This document shows, piece after piece, positions 6,629 to 16,295 of a stretch of DNA of 50,233 nt. How positions within the stretch are numbered: position 1 is the first letter of the stretch; every line of letters starts with the position of its first letter. The DNA is taken from assembly GCA_027592025.1 (NCBI GenBank), contig JAQCIQ010000014.1, forward strand, positions 1 through 50,233. The letters are read 5' to 3'. The notes beneath the pieces were generated by a model that had not been told where the DNA came from, ran no database searches, and saw only the letters and a list, made by a program, of their open reading frames with translations. This DNA comes from Bacteroidota bacterium. GTDB taxonomy: Bacteria > Bacteroidota > Bacteroidia > Flavobacteriales > Flavobacteriaceae. Made by a program: the position numbers and the translations under genes.

Positions 6629-9283
6629 ATGGCAGAGACTATCAGACTGAATAAGGTTTTAAGGGAGTTGAATATTTCAATTGACCGTGCTGTGGAATTC
6701 CTACAGACACACGGTATTGAAATTGAGAAACGACCAACCACAAAAATAACGTCGGAAATCTATGCCATGCTTTCGGATGAATTTCAATCCGATGCCAACA
6801 AAAAGGTCGCTTCCATTGAGGTTATTGAGGCCAAACAAAAGGAAAAGGAGGCCCTGCTCGGCGAGATGCCTTCGTCAACAGTAAAAGCCGAGCCTGCGAA
6901 ACCAGCGGAAAACGTTGTTAAAGCCAGACAAAGTTTAGTTGGGCTTAAGCAGGTTGGTAAAATTGACCTCAATCCTCCGAAAAAAGAGGAGCCCGTAGCT
7001 CCAGTTTCAAAAGAACCTGTAAAAGAAAAGCCAGCGCCCGTTGTAGAGCAACCAACAGTAATCAAAACGGAAGAAAAGGCTCCTGAAGAAAAGAAAGCCC
7101 CGCCTGCAGTAGAAACTCCAGTTGCCGGTCAGTCTGCAGTAGAACCTGCTGCTGACACGCATACAACGTTGTATCAAAAATTGGTTCAGCCGAAAAAAAC
7201 TGGGGAAACCATTGATTTGACGCAATTTGCGGAAAAGAAAAAAACTGAATCAGCAGCCGATGCGCGCAAAAAACGCAAGCGCATCAGTAAAGTTGGAGGA
7301 GGAGCACCTCGCACTGGAACCGATCCAAGGGCGAATAAACCAGGGCAAGCTAAAGCGCGTCAAGTGGTTAAAGAAGAACCAAGTGCTGAAGAAGTGCAGC
7401 GTCAAGTGCGTGAAACTTTAGAAAAGCTACAAGGCAAATCGTCCAAAGGAAAGGGCGCCAAATACCGTCGCGATAAAAGAGATCAGCACCGTCAAAAATC
7501 AGAAGACGAGCAAGCGGCCATGGATGCTGACAATAAGTTGTTGAAATTGACTGAATTTGTCACTGTCAGTGAGGTGGCTACAATGATGGATGTACCTGTT
7601 ACGGAGATCATCTCGGCCTGTATGTCACTGGGATTGATGGTAACCATGAACCAGCGATTGGACGCCGAAACGCTTTCTATTGTGACCGAGGAATTTGGTT
7701 TTGAAATAGAGTTTACAACCGCGGGATTGGACGAAGCTTTGGAAGAACAAGAAGATCGTCCAGAAGATTTAGTAACCCGTGCGCCAATTGTAACCGTTAT
7801 GGGTCACGTTGATCACGGTAAAACCTCACTTCTCGATTTTATTCGTGAAGAAAATGTTATTGCAGGAGAGTCAGGCGGAATCACACAACACATCGGTGCC
7901 TATAGTTTGACCCTTAAAACAGGCCAAAATATTACTTTCCTTGATACTCCAGGTCACGAGGCGTTTACCGCCATGCGTGCCAGGGGAACTCAAGTAACCG
8001 ACTTGGCGATCATTGTTATTGCAGCCGATGACGACATCATGCCGCAAACCAAGGAGGCCATTGCCCACGCGCAGGCGGCCAGCATTCCAATTGTTTTTGC
8101 GATAAATAAAGTTGACCGTGAGGCAGCGAATCCAGAAAAAATTAAAGAAGGATTAGCCAATATGAATTTGTTGGTTGAAGATTGGGGTGGAAAAATTCAA
8201 TCTCAAGATATATCAGCCAAAACAGGACAAGGGGTTGATCAGCTCCTCGAAAAAGTATTATTGGAAGCAGAGCTACTTGAACTTAAAGCTAACCCCAACA
8301 AACCAGCTGTCGGGACAGTAGTAGAGGCCTATTTAGACAAAGGACGGGGCTATATTTCAACAGTTTTGGTCAGTGCTGGAACTTTAAAAGTCGGAGACTT
8401 TGTCTTGGCAGGTAAGAACAGTGGGAAAGTTAAGGCCATGCACGACGAAAGAGGTGCGATTCTAAAAGAAGCTGGACCGTCAACTCCTGTGTCGTTATTG
8501 GGATTGGACGGAGCTCCTCAAGCTGGTGACAAATTTAATGTTTTCGCTGATGAGCGAGAAGCCAAACAAATAGCCGCCAAAAGAACACAGTTGAGACGCG
8601 AACAATCCGTCAGAACGCAACGTCACATCACTCTAGACGAGATTGGTCGACGAATTGCCTTAGGCGACTTTAAAGAGCTCAACATCATCTTGAAAGGAGA
8701 TGTGGACGGTTCTGTTGAAGCTCTTACGGATTCTTTCCAAAAATTGTCAACTCAAGAAATTCAAGTGAATATCATTCATAAAGGGGTTGGTGCAATCACC
8801 GAAAGCGATGTGCTTTTGGCCACTGCCTCTGAAGCCATTATCATAGGGTTCAATGTCAGACCAACTGGCAATGCCAGAGCAATTGCTGATAAAGAGGAAA
8901 TCGATATCAGAATGTACTCCATCATCTATGACGCCATCAACGAATTGAAGTACGCCATGGAAGGCATGTTGTCGCCTGTATTTAAGGAAGAAATAACTGG
9001 TAATGCCGAAGTACGCGAGACATTTAAAATTTCTAAAATTGGAACCATTGCAGGTTGTATGGTAACCACTGGGAAAATATTCCGAAACTCTGGAATACGT
9101 GTTATACGTGATGGTGTTGTTGTCCACTCTGGATTACTAACTTCTCTCAAACGTTTCAAAGACGACGTCAAAGAAGTCAGCAAAGGGTATGATTGCGGTA
9201 TTCAAATTAAGAACTACAACGATCTGCAAATTGACGACGTTATAGAAGCATTCCAAGAGGTAGAAGTAAGGAAAAAACTATAG
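6629..9283 (+). CDS. infB: Translation initiation factor IF-2
   Basis: An 884-residue IF-2. The N-terminal IF2N helix-turn motif (about 1-50) is followed by a long low-complexity linker rich in Ala, Pro, Glu and Lys (about 60-290). A second IF2N-like segment comes before the GTPase domain. GTPase motifs are G1 GHVDHGKTSLLD (about 392-403), G3 DTPGHEAF (about 439), G4 NKVD (about 493) and G5 SAK. Domains II to IV follow, ending in the fMet-tRNA-binding beta-barrel. It places initiator tRNA on the 30S subunit and promotes subunit joining. It is the last gene of the rimP operon. Its stop is only 3 bases from that of the convergent SPOR gene, with no obvious terminator between. Confidence 0.97.
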   Translation: MAETIRLNKVLRELNISIDRAVEFLQTHGIEIEKRPTTKITSEIYAMLSDEFQSDANKKVASIEVIEAKQKEKEALLGEMPSSTVKAEPAKPAENVVKARQSLVGLKQVGKIDLNPPKKEEPVAPVSKEPVKEKPAPVVEQPTVIKTEEKAPEEKKAPPAVETPVAGQSAVEPAADTHTTLYQKLVQPKKTGETIDLTQFAEKKKTESAADARKKRKRISKVGGGAPRTGTDPRANKPGQAKARQVVKEEPSAEEVQRQVRETLEKLQGKSSKGKGAKYRRDKRDQHRQKSEDEQAAMDADNKLLKLTEFVTVSEVATMMDVPVTEIISACMSLGLMVTMNQRLDAETLSIVTEEFGFEIEFTTAGLDEALEEQEDRPEDLVTRAPIVTVMGHVDHGKTSLLDFIREENVIAGESGGITQHIGAYSLTLKTGQNITFLDTPGHEAFTAMRARGTQVTDLAIIVIAADDDIMPQTKEAIAHAQAASIPIVFAINKVDREAANPEKIKEGLANMNLLVEDWGGKIQSQDISAKTGQGVDQLLEKVLLEAELLELKANPNKPAVGTVVEAYLDKGRGYISTVLVSAGTLKVGDFVLAGKNSGKVKAMHDERGAILKEAGPSTPVSLLGLDGAPQAGDKFNVFADEREAKQIAAKRTQLRREQSVRTQRHITLDEIGRRIALGDFKELNIILKGDVDGSVEALTDSFQKLSTQEIQVNIIHKGVGAITESDVLLATASEAIIIGFNVRPTGNARAIADKEEIDIRMYSIIYDAINELKYAMEGMLSPVFKEEITGNAEVRETFKISKIGTIAGCMVTTGKIFRNSGIRVIRDGVVVHSGLLTSLKRFKDDVKEVSKGYDCGIQIKNYNDLQIDDVIEAFQEVEVRKKL

Positions 9284-9286
9284 TTT

Positions 9287-9655
9287 TTATCGATTTATTG
9301 GCTTTAGCACAAAGGCGTTGGGATATGTTTTTTTGACTTCAATCAAGAATCGGTCTGCTGAGAGTCTATCTTGAAATTTTCCAATCCACACTTTGTAATT
9401 CGGGGTTTGATACTGCACAGTTACTTCGTGGCTCACGTATAGGGCACGAGCTTCAGCAATAACTGTAAAAGCACTTTCTCTGTTGCCGCTAAAAATTTGG
9501 ATTTGGAAACCCATGTCTTCCTTAAGAATTTCTCCCTTGAGTTGTAATAAGGTGTCAATCCGAACATCGCGGTTAATGGTGATTTTTCCCTCTTGTCCAA
9601 ACGAACAGATTGAACAAAAAATCAGCCCTGTAATCAATAGGTTTTTCAGGCGCAT
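9287..9655 (-). CDS. Small exported SPOR-domain protein
   Basis: A 122-residue protein with an N-terminal signal peptide (about residues 1-20, hydrophobic stretch then SFGQ). The C-terminal half (about 48-120) has the SPOR pattern: GFQIQIFSGNRESAF, then YKVWIGKFQDRLSADRFL and a final hydrophobic strand. SPOR domains bind denuded glycan strands of septal peptidoglycan, so a periplasmic envelope role is likely; the partner is unknown. It is convergent with infB. On the minus strand a TAACTTTG octamer (9682-9689) could be its -7 element, but I see no good -33 partner. Short stand-alone SPOR proteins of this kind are common in Flavobacteriia. Confidence 0.85.
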   Translation of the reverse strand: MRLKNLLITGLIFCSICSFGQEGKITINRDVRIDTLLQLKGEILKEDMGFQIQIFSGNRESAFTVIAEARALYVSHEVTVQYQTPNYKVWIGKFQDRLSADRFLIEVKKTYPNAFVLKPINR

Positions 9656-9761
9656 TAGAAAATAATTTTTCTGTTTCGACCCAAAGTTACACTTTATGTG
9701 CCAAACGGAAAAACACCACCTTATTTAGAATAAATATAAATTAAAAAGTATCATTATCAAC

Positions 9762-9795
9762 CCATTTTCAAAATGGAGTTAATGGCTTACTTTTG
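9762..9795 (+). promoter_or_regulatory. Likely act-cox operon promoter with overlapping palindrome
   Basis: TACTTTTG (9788-9795) is a perfect TAnnTTTG -7 element. The expected -33 region, about 20 bases upstream, falls inside the perfect 15-bp palindrome CCATTTT-C-AAAATGG (9762-9776). A repressor or activator bound there would touch the -33 position directly. The predicted leader to the actA ATG is about 60 bases. The promoter is inferred from consensus; the operator idea rests only on symmetry and position. Confidence 0.55.
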
Positions 9796-9862
9796 TGTCA
9801 AATTTTTAGGCTGCTTAGGTTCTAAAAAAAATCAGAAATTTAGATAACCATTGATAGAAGTT

Positions 9863-11158
9863 ATGACGCATAGCTTGAGACTAAATTCAATCCGCAATTC
9901 ACGCCTTACTGGCTTTTTTTTCCTAACCCTTTTATTCTCAAACCTTTGGGCTCAGGATGGAGACCCTGCAAAAGGAAAATCTTTGTTCAATACCAATTGT
10001 GCCGCTTGCCATCAGCTTGATAAAAAAATGACTGGCCCTGCACTCCGCAATGTGGAAACACGATTGAGCGAAACTGCTGGTTTGGATCGTACTTGGCTCT
10101 ACGCTTGGATTAGAAACAGTAATGCTGTTATCAAATCGGGTGACGCTTACGCCAACAAAATTTATGCGGAGTATAATAATTCCGCGATGACCGCCTTCCC
10201 TCAGCTTTCCGATGCTGAATTAAACGATATTTTGGCCTACACTGCCCAACCGAAGCAAGAGCCTGTGGTTCCTGCTGCTGACCCTGGTGCTGCTGGAGGT
10301 GGAACTGTGGCAGGACCTGATAGCAATAATATTGTTTTGGCAGGATTGGCGCTATTGTTTGCCTTGCTCGCCATTGGCTTATTGATGGTACGCCAAACGC
10401 TGCACAGGTTTGCTGTCGCCAATTCCGTTGAATTGCCTGCCGAAAAACCTAAAAGCACACCGATTTGGGTAGCTTTTGCTCAAAACCAATTTTTGGTTTT
10501 AGTTACCGCTATTTTCTTGCTTCTTGCTAGTGGGTATTTTGTATATGGTTATTTAATGCAAATAGGTGTTGACCAAGGTTACGAGCCAGTGCAGCCTATT
10601 CACTACTCTCACAAGATTCACGCAGGAGACAACAAAATTGATTGTAATTATTGTCACTCCTCAGCACGTGTGAGCAAGCATTCGGGAATTCCTTCCCTTA
10701 ATATTTGCATGAACTGTCACAAGTCCATTTATGAGTACAAAGGGCCAACCACAGCCGAATATACCAAGGAATTTTATGACAACGAAATCAAAAAATTGTA
10801 TAAGGCCGTTGGTTGGGACGATGCCAATCAAGTTTACACTGGAAAAACCCAACCAGTGAAATGGGTTCGTATTCACAATTTGCCTGATTTCGCCTATTTC
10901 AATCACTCGCAACACGTTACAGTTGCTGGTATTGAATGCCAAACCTGCCATGGGCCAGTGCAAGAAATGGAAATCATGTCTCAATTTGCGCCTCTCACTA
11001 TGGGGTGGTGTATCAATTGTCACCGACAAACCAACGTGAAGGTAGCGGATAATGCCTATTACGAAAAGATTCACAATGAGTTGTCGAAAAAATACGGAGT
11101 AAAAGAATTGACAGCCGCTCAAATGGGTGGGTTGGAATGCGGAAAATGTCATTATTAA
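9863..11158 (+). CDS. actA: Alternative complex III subunit ActA, multiheme cytochrome c (six CxxCH)
   Basis: A 431-residue protein from the ATG at 9863; a TTG four codons earlier is less likely. The order is signal/anchor helix (about 16-30), a monoheme cytochrome domain with CAACH (46-50), a transmembrane helix (about 155-177), a second one (about 205-230), then a C-terminal multiheme domain with CNYCH (about 260), CMNCH (282), CQTCH (358), CINCH (382) and CGKCH (425). Alternative complex III ActA is a pentaheme protein; here the extra N-terminal domain brings the total to six. It passes electrons from the quinol:oxidoreductase module to the oxidase. It is the first of eight co-directional genes with gaps of at most 24 bases, so a single act-cox operon is expected. 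Confidence 0.93.
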   Translation: MTHSLRLNSIRNSRLTGFFFLTLLFSNLWAQDGDPAKGKSLFNTNCAACHQLDKKMTGPALRNVETRLSETAGLDRTWLYAWIRNSNAVIKSGDAYANKIYAEYNNSAMTAFPQLSDAELNDILAYTAQPKQEPVVPAADPGAAGGGTVAGPDSNNIVLAGLALLFALLAIGLLMVRQTLHRFAVANSVELPAEKPKSTPIWVAFAQNQFLVLVTAIFLLLASGYFVYGYLMQIGVDQGYEPVQPIHYSHKIHAGDNKIDCNYCHSSARVSKHSGIPSLNICMNCHKSIYEYKGPTTAEYTKEFYDNEIKKLYKAVGWDDANQVYTGKTQPVKWVRIHNLPDFAYFNHSQHVTVAGIECQTCHGPVQEMEIMSQFAPLTMGWCINCHRQTNVKVADNAYYEKIHNELSKKYGVKELTAAQMGGLECGKCHY

Positions 11159-11179
11159 AAAGCAATAATCTTGTAGTCA

Positions 11180-14100
11180 ATGTCAACAAGTAAAACATAC
11201 TGGAAAAATATAGCCGACCTTAAGTCGAATCCTGAATTAGATCCAAATCGACACAACGAGTTTGTGGAGCACATTCCTGTGGATGAATTTTTGGGCGACA
11301 AAGGCACTTTAGAAAATTCTCAAACTTCCAGACGGGATTTCTTGAAATACGTCGGTTTTAGTACAGCAGCAGCAACGCTTGCGGCCTGTGAAGGACCAGT
11401 TATCAAGTCCATCCCATACGTGGTTCAACCTGAATCCATAGTGCCAGGAATTGCCAATTACTACGCAACAAGCATAGCCAATGGGTATGATTTTGCCAGT
11501 GTTTTGGTCAAGACCCGCGAAGGTCGTCCTATATTGATCAACAACAATAAGTTAGATCAATCTGGAGTTGGAGCCAATGCGAGAGTAAATGCTTCTGTTC
11601 TTGATTTGTACGACAGTCAAAGACTCAAAGCCCCTCAGATTAGCGGTACTCCAACTTCTTGGGTGACCTTCAACAGTGAGATAGGCCAAAAGCTTAATGA
11701 TTTGACTGCCCAGTTGAAACCAATTGTTTTGTTAACGCAAACTTTTGCAAGTCCTTCGACTACAGCTTTGGTCAATGAGTTCCTATCCAAGTTTCCATCT
11801 GCCAAACATTTGACTTACGATACCATTTCCCAATCCGCTGCACTCGATGCTTTCGAGCAACGCTATGGTAAAAGAGCAATGGCGGATTACGATTTTTCTA
11901 AAGCGCTGTTGATTGTCAGTATAGGAGCCGATTTCTTAGGCGACTGGCAAGGAGGTGGTTTTGACGGCGGCTACTCTAAAAGCCGTATGCCTCAGAACGG
12001 AATGATGTCAAGACACGTGCAGTTTGAGTCGAACATGAGCCTTACAGGAGCCAACGCCGATAAGCGCATACCTCTAAAGCCGGCTCAACAAAAGCAAGTT
12101 TTGGCGGCTTTGTATGCCAAGCTAAAAGGAACTTCTGTTCAAACGAATCTTTCAGAAAGTGTCTTAAGCACCGTCAACCAAACGGCCAAGTCTTTGCAAA
12201 AGTCAGGCAGCAATGCTGTTGTGGTGACTGGACTTGACGATGTCGATGCTCAAGCTTTGGTGCTTGAGATCAATACGCTTTTGGGTAGCAAGGCTTTTAA
12301 TCCAAATGCTCCCCTACTAGTGAGAAGTGGCAGCAATGCTGCTATGACGGAATTGGTAAAGGAGATGAACAGCGGTTTGATAGGTGCTGTAATCATGGCT
12401 GGAGTTAATCCATCTTACACGCTTCCAAACGCAACTGAATTTAATGACGCCTTAGCTAAAGTTGATCTTACGGTCTCATTTTCTTTAAAGGCTGACGAAA
12501 CTGCTGCCAATGTAAAATATTTGGCAGCCGCACCTCACTATTTAGAATCATGGGGCGATGTAGAACGCAAAGCGGGTCATTTTGGGTTGATTCAACCTGC
12601 CATCAGACCTCTTTTTGATACCCTTCAATTTCAAGATGCGCTCTTGGCATGGATGGGCAGCGCAGTGACCTATTACAGTTATCTCAAGACATATTGGACA
12701 GAGAATGTTCTGAATGGTTCTGAGTGGAACCAAGCCTTGCACGATGGTTGTTTTACTAACGAAACCACGTCAACGGCACAAGAACAAACTTTAGACCTTA
12801 GCAACAGTGTTGCGGCATTGGCTTCTGCCCAAGATCAAGGCATGGCCTTGATTCTTTATCCTAAAATTGGAATGGGAGATGGTCAACAAGCTAACAACCC
12901 TTGGCTACAAGAATTCCCAGATCCACTCACCAGAGTAACTTGGGACAATTATCTTACCATGGCCATTTCTGATGCCAAAGAGTTAGGCTTATTTATGGAA
13001 ACTGATGGCACCGACGCTACTGGCGGTCTTAACGGCCGTTATGCCGAAATTACTGTAAATGGTAAAACCCTTAAAGCACCTGTTATTATTCAGCCAGGTC
13101 AGGCCAAAGGAACTGTTGGCTTGTCGTTTGGATATGGTCGCTCCGCAGGGGTTAAAGAAGAATTGCAAACTGGGGTAAATGCTTATCCGTTATATGATGG
13201 ATTCAATGCAACACAAACAGTCACTGTGAAGGCAGTGGAAGGTAAGCATGAATTTGCTTGTGTTCAGTTGCATAATACCTTGATGGGTCGTGGAGATATC
13301 ATTAAAGAAACAACACTAGAAGTTTTCAATACCAAATCTGCTAAGGAATGGAATGCCATGACAATGGTATCATTGAATCACGTTGAAACTCCCGTAGATT
13401 CTCCAGATGTTGATCTGTGGGATGAATTCGATCGCTCGATTGGTCATCATTTCAATTTGTCTGTAGACCTCAATGCTTGTACTGGTTGTGGCGCTTGCGT
13501 CATTGCGTGCCACGCCGAGAACAATGTGCCTGTTGTTGGAAAAGAAGAAATTCGTCGCAGCCGCGATATGCACTGGTTGCGCATCGATAGGTATTACTCT
13601 TCAGAAGACACTTTTGGCGGGGATGATGAGCGCAAAGACAATATCAGTGGTTTGTCAGATTCGCTTTCTGTTTTTGGCAAAATGGAACTGCCATCGGAAA
13701 ATCCTCAAGTGGCTTTCCAACCAATCATGTGCCAACATTGTAATCATGCACCCTGTGAGACTGTTTGTCCAGTTGCGGCTACCTCGCATAGCAAGCAAGG
13801 TCAAAACCACATGGCATATAACCGTTGCGTTGGAACGCGCTATTGTGCCAACAACTGCCCTTATAAGGTAAGACGATTCAACTGGTTCTTGTACAACAAC
13901 AACGACCAATTTGATTATCACATGAATGATGATTTGGGTAGAATGGTGATCAATCCTGACGTAACAGTTCGTTCGCGTGGTGTGATGGAAAAATGCTCAA
14001 TGTGTATTCAAATGACTCAGAAAACTATTCTTGATGCTAAACGCGATGGGAGAGTGGTTAAGACCGATGAATTCCAAACGGCTTGTTCGTCTGCCTGTAA

Positions 14101-14254
14101 TAATGGAGCTCTAGTTTTTGGGGACATCAATGAAAAGACAAACCAGATTGTAGCGAAGAAAAATGATGAGCGTGCATATTATTTGTTAGATCACATCGGC
14201 ACCAAGCCAAATGTGATGTATCAGGTGAAAGTTCGCAACACAAAAGAAGTTTAA
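11180..14254 (+). CDS. actB: Alternative complex III iron-sulfur subunit ActB (molybdopterin-oxidoreductase-like fusion)
   Basis: A 1,024-residue protein. A twin-arginine signal, SRRDFLKYVGFS (RR at 51-52), is followed by LAAC with Cys70, which looks like a lipobox, so export by Tat with possible lipidation is suggested. Residues of about 75-740 resemble the large subunit of the molybdopterin oxidoreductase superfamily, as in other ActB proteins, which have lost the cofactor. The C-terminal part is a ferredoxin-like domain with Cys clusters CTGCGACVIAC (about 765), CQHCNHAPCETVC (about 850), CVGTRYCANNC (about 882) and CSMC (about 938), enough for four Fe-S clusters. It relays electrons to ActA. 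It begins 21 bases after actA and precedes actC by 22 bases. Confidence 0.95.
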   Translation: MSTSKTYWKNIADLKSNPELDPNRHNEFVEHIPVDEFLGDKGTLENSQTSRRDFLKYVGFSTAAATLAACEGPVIKSIPYVVQPESIVPGIANYYATSIANGYDFASVLVKTREGRPILINNNKLDQSGVGANARVNASVLDLYDSQRLKAPQISGTPTSWVTFNSEIGQKLNDLTAQLKPIVLLTQTFASPSTTALVNEFLSKFPSAKHLTYDTISQSAALDAFEQRYGKRAMADYDFSKALLIVSIGADFLGDWQGGGFDGGYSKSRMPQNGMMSRHVQFESNMSLTGANADKRIPLKPAQQKQVLAALYAKLKGTSVQTNLSESVLSTVNQTAKSLQKSGSNAVVVTGLDDVDAQALVLEINTLLGSKAFNPNAPLLVRSGSNAAMTELVKEMNSGLIGAVIMAGVNPSYTLPNATEFNDALAKVDLTVSFSLKADETAANVKYLAAAPHYLESWGDVERKAGHFGLIQPAIRPLFDTLQFQDALLAWMGSAVTYYSYLKTYWTENVLNGSEWNQALHDGCFTNETTSTAQEQTLDLSNSVAALASAQDQGMALILYPKIGMGDGQQANNPWLQEFPDPLTRVTWDNYLTMAISDAKELGLFMETDGTDATGGLNGRYAEITVNGKTLKAPVIIQPGQAKGTVGLSFGYGRSAGVKEELQTGVNAYPLYDGFNATQTVTVKAVEGKHEFACVQLHNTLMGRGDIIKETTLEVFNTKSAKEWNAMTMVSLNHVETPVDSPDVDLWDEFDRSIGHHFNLSVDLNACTGCGACVIACHAENNVPVVGKEEIRRSRDMHWLRIDRYYSSEDTFGGDDERKDNISGLSDSLSVFGKMELPSENPQVAFQPIMCQHCNHAPCETVCPVAATSHSKQGQNHMAYNRCVGTRYCANNCPYKVRRFNWFLYNNNDQFDYHMNDDLGRMVINPDVTVRSRGVMEKCSMCIQMTQKTILDAKRDGRVVKTDEFQTACSSACNNGALVFGDINEKTNQIVAKKNDERAYYLLDHIGTKPNVMYQVKVRNTKEV

Positions 14255-14276
14255 GAAAGTAACGTAAATAAGAATT

Positions 14277-15731
14277 ATGGCCTCGCATTACGAAGCACCA
14301 ATCAGAAGACCGCTTGTTACTGGTGAGAAATCTTACCACGATGTGACTGTGGACGTTGCCCGTCCAGTTGAAGGCAAAGCCAATAAGCAATGGTGGATTG
14401 TTTTTTCCATTGCGTTAACCGCATTCATGTGGGGAGTTGGTTGCATCATATATACCATTGGAACTGGTGTCGGTGTTTGGGGATTGAACAAAACTGTTGG
14501 ATGGGCATGGGACATCACCAATTTCGTTTGGTGGGTTGGTATTGGCCACGCCGGAACACTGATTTCTGCAGTACTTTTGCTTTTCCGTCAAAAATGGCGG
14601 ATGGCGATCAACCGTTCAGCTGAGGCGATGACCATATTCTCGGTTATCCAAGCGGGATTGTTTCCTATCATTCACATGGGACGACCATGGTTGGCGTATT
14701 GGGTACTTCCTATTCCAAATCAATTTGGATCTCTTTGGGTAAACTTCAATTCACCTTTGTTGTGGGACGTTTTTGCGATCTCTACCTATCTGTCAGTCTC
14801 CTTAGTGTTCTGGTGGACTGGATTACTTCCTGACTTTGCAATGATTCGCGATAGAGCGGTTAAGCCATTTCAAAAAAAGATTTATAGTTTATTGAGTTTT
14901 GGTTGGTCTGGTCGTGCTAAAGATTGGCAGAGATTTGAAGAAGTTTCACTTGTTTTAGCAGGATTGGCAACGCCACTGGTATTGTCGGTACATACCATCG
15001 TATCATTTGATTTTGCCACCTCGGTTATCCCAGGCTGGCATACAACCATTTTTCCGCCATACTTTGTGGCTGGCGCTATTTTCTCAGGCTTTGCCATGGT
15101 AAATACCCTGCTCATCATCATGAGAAAGGTTTGTAATCTCGAAGACTATATTACGGTTCAGCACATTGAGTTGATGAATATCGTTATCATGATTACTGGA
15201 TCTATTGTTGGTGTGGCCTATATTACGGAGTTATTCATTGCTTGGTACTCTGGAGTGGAATATGAACAATATGCCTTTTTGAATAGAGCAACAGGACCTT
15301 ATGCTTGGGCCTATTGGTGCATGATGAGCTGCAACGTGTTTTCACCTCAATTCATGTGGTTTAAAAGATTGCGCACCAGCATCATGTTCTCTTTCTTCAT
15401 CTCGATCATAGTAAACATTGGAATGTGGTTTGAGCGTTTTGTCATCATTGTGACATCTTTGCACAGAGATTATTTGCCATCGTCATGGACAATGTTTTCG
15501 CCAACCTTTGTGGACATTGGTATCTTTATCGGAACCATAGGATTTTTCTTTGTCTTGTTTTTACTGTACGCCAGAACGTTTCCAGTAATTGCGCAAGCCG
15601 AAGTCAAAACTATTCTGAAATCCTCTGGACAACGGTACAAGCGATTGAGAGAATCGGGAGAAAGTCTGGTTGGAGCGGGTTCAGTTGACGCGGTGACTGC
15701 TGATAAGGCAAAAAAGAAATCGAAAAAATAA
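14277..15731 (+). CDS. actC: Alternative complex III quinol-binding membrane subunit ActC (NrfD family)
   Basis: A 484-residue polytopic protein with about ten transmembrane helices after a cytoplasmic N-terminus of roughly 40 residues. NrfD/PsrC-family features include the first-helix region WGVGCIIYTIGTGVGVWG and the segment WWVGIGHAGTLISAVLLLFR (about 85-104), which contains the His/Gly residues associated with the quinol pocket in related proteins. In alternative complex III, ActC oxidises menaquinol and hands electrons to ActB. The C-terminal tail is Lys-rich (AKKKSKK). It sits between actB and actD with gaps of 22 and 23 bases. Confidence 0.95.
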   Translation: MASHYEAPIRRPLVTGEKSYHDVTVDVARPVEGKANKQWWIVFSIALTAFMWGVGCIIYTIGTGVGVWGLNKTVGWAWDITNFVWWVGIGHAGTLISAVLLLFRQKWRMAINRSAEAMTIFSVIQAGLFPIIHMGRPWLAYWVLPIPNQFGSLWVNFNSPLLWDVFAISTYLSVSLVFWWTGLLPDFAMIRDRAVKPFQKKIYSLLSFGWSGRAKDWQRFEEVSLVLAGLATPLVLSVHTIVSFDFATSVIPGWHTTIFPPYFVAGAIFSGFAMVNTLLIIMRKVCNLEDYITVQHIELMNIVIMITGSIVGVAYITELFIAWYSGVEYEQYAFLNRATGPYAWAYWCMMSCNVFSPQFMWFKRLRTSIMFSFFISIIVNIGMWFERFVIIVTSLHRDYLPSSWTMFSPTFVDIGIFIGTIGFFFVLFLLYARTFPVIAQAEVKTILKSSGQRYKRLRESGESLVGAGSVDAVTADKAKKKSKK

Positions 15732-15754
15732 AGAGGCGACTAATACCCTAACTT

Positions 15755-16291
15755 ATGAAAAGTTCGAAAGTTATTCACGCACTGTACACCGACGACGATG
15801 TCCTCATGGGTGCTGTAAAGAAATTACGCGCTGAAAAATATGCGATTGAAGAGGTTTATACCCCTTTTCCAGTGCATGGTCTAGACAAGGCTATGGGTCT
15901 TGCACCCACTAGAATAGCCATCACCTCATTCATGTATGGATGTGTTGGTTTGATCGTGGCTATTTTGATGATGAATTTTATTATGATTCAAGATTGGCCT
16001 CAAGACATTGGTGGAAAGCCAAGTTTTAGTTATTTGGAAAACATGCCAGCCTTTGTGCCTATTATGTTTGAAATGACCGTATTTTTTGCTGCTCACCTTA
16101 TGGTGATCACTTTCTATTTGAGAAGCAGAATGTGGCCGTTTAAGAATGCCGAAAATCCTGATCCACGAACCACAGACGATCACTTTTTGGTGGCCGTTTC
16201 CGTTGGAGACAATGAAAAGGAATTGAAAAAATTATTAACCGAAACAGGTGCAGTGGAAATGCACGTCGTTGAACAAGAAGCAAGTCACTAA
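15755..16291 (+). CDS. actD: Alternative complex III subunit ActD (DUF3341)
   Basis: A 178-residue protein of the DUF3341 family. A cytoplasmic N-terminal domain (about 1-55, starting MKSSKVIHALYTDDDVLMGAVK) is followed by two transmembrane helices (about 57-77 and 103-123) and a cytoplasmic C-terminal tail. In known complexes ActD is a structural two-helix subunit packing against ActC/ActF and carries no redox centre; none is visible here. Its stop is only 4 bases before the actE ATG, consistent with coupled translation. Confidence 0.93.
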   Translation: MKSSKVIHALYTDDDVLMGAVKKLRAEKYAIEEVYTPFPVHGLDKAMGLAPTRIAITSFMYGCVGLIVAILMMNFIMIQDWPQDIGGKPSFSYLENMPAFVPIMFEMTVFFAAHLMVITFYLRSRMWPFKNAENPDPRTTDDHFLVAVSVGDNEKELKKLLTETGAVEMHVVEQEASH

Positions 16292-16295
16292 TCCC

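Noticed and set aside
13473-13871. A 132-codon plus-strand open frame inside actB
   Set aside because: It is an out-of-frame shadow of the Cys-rich ferredoxin region; actB is intact across it.
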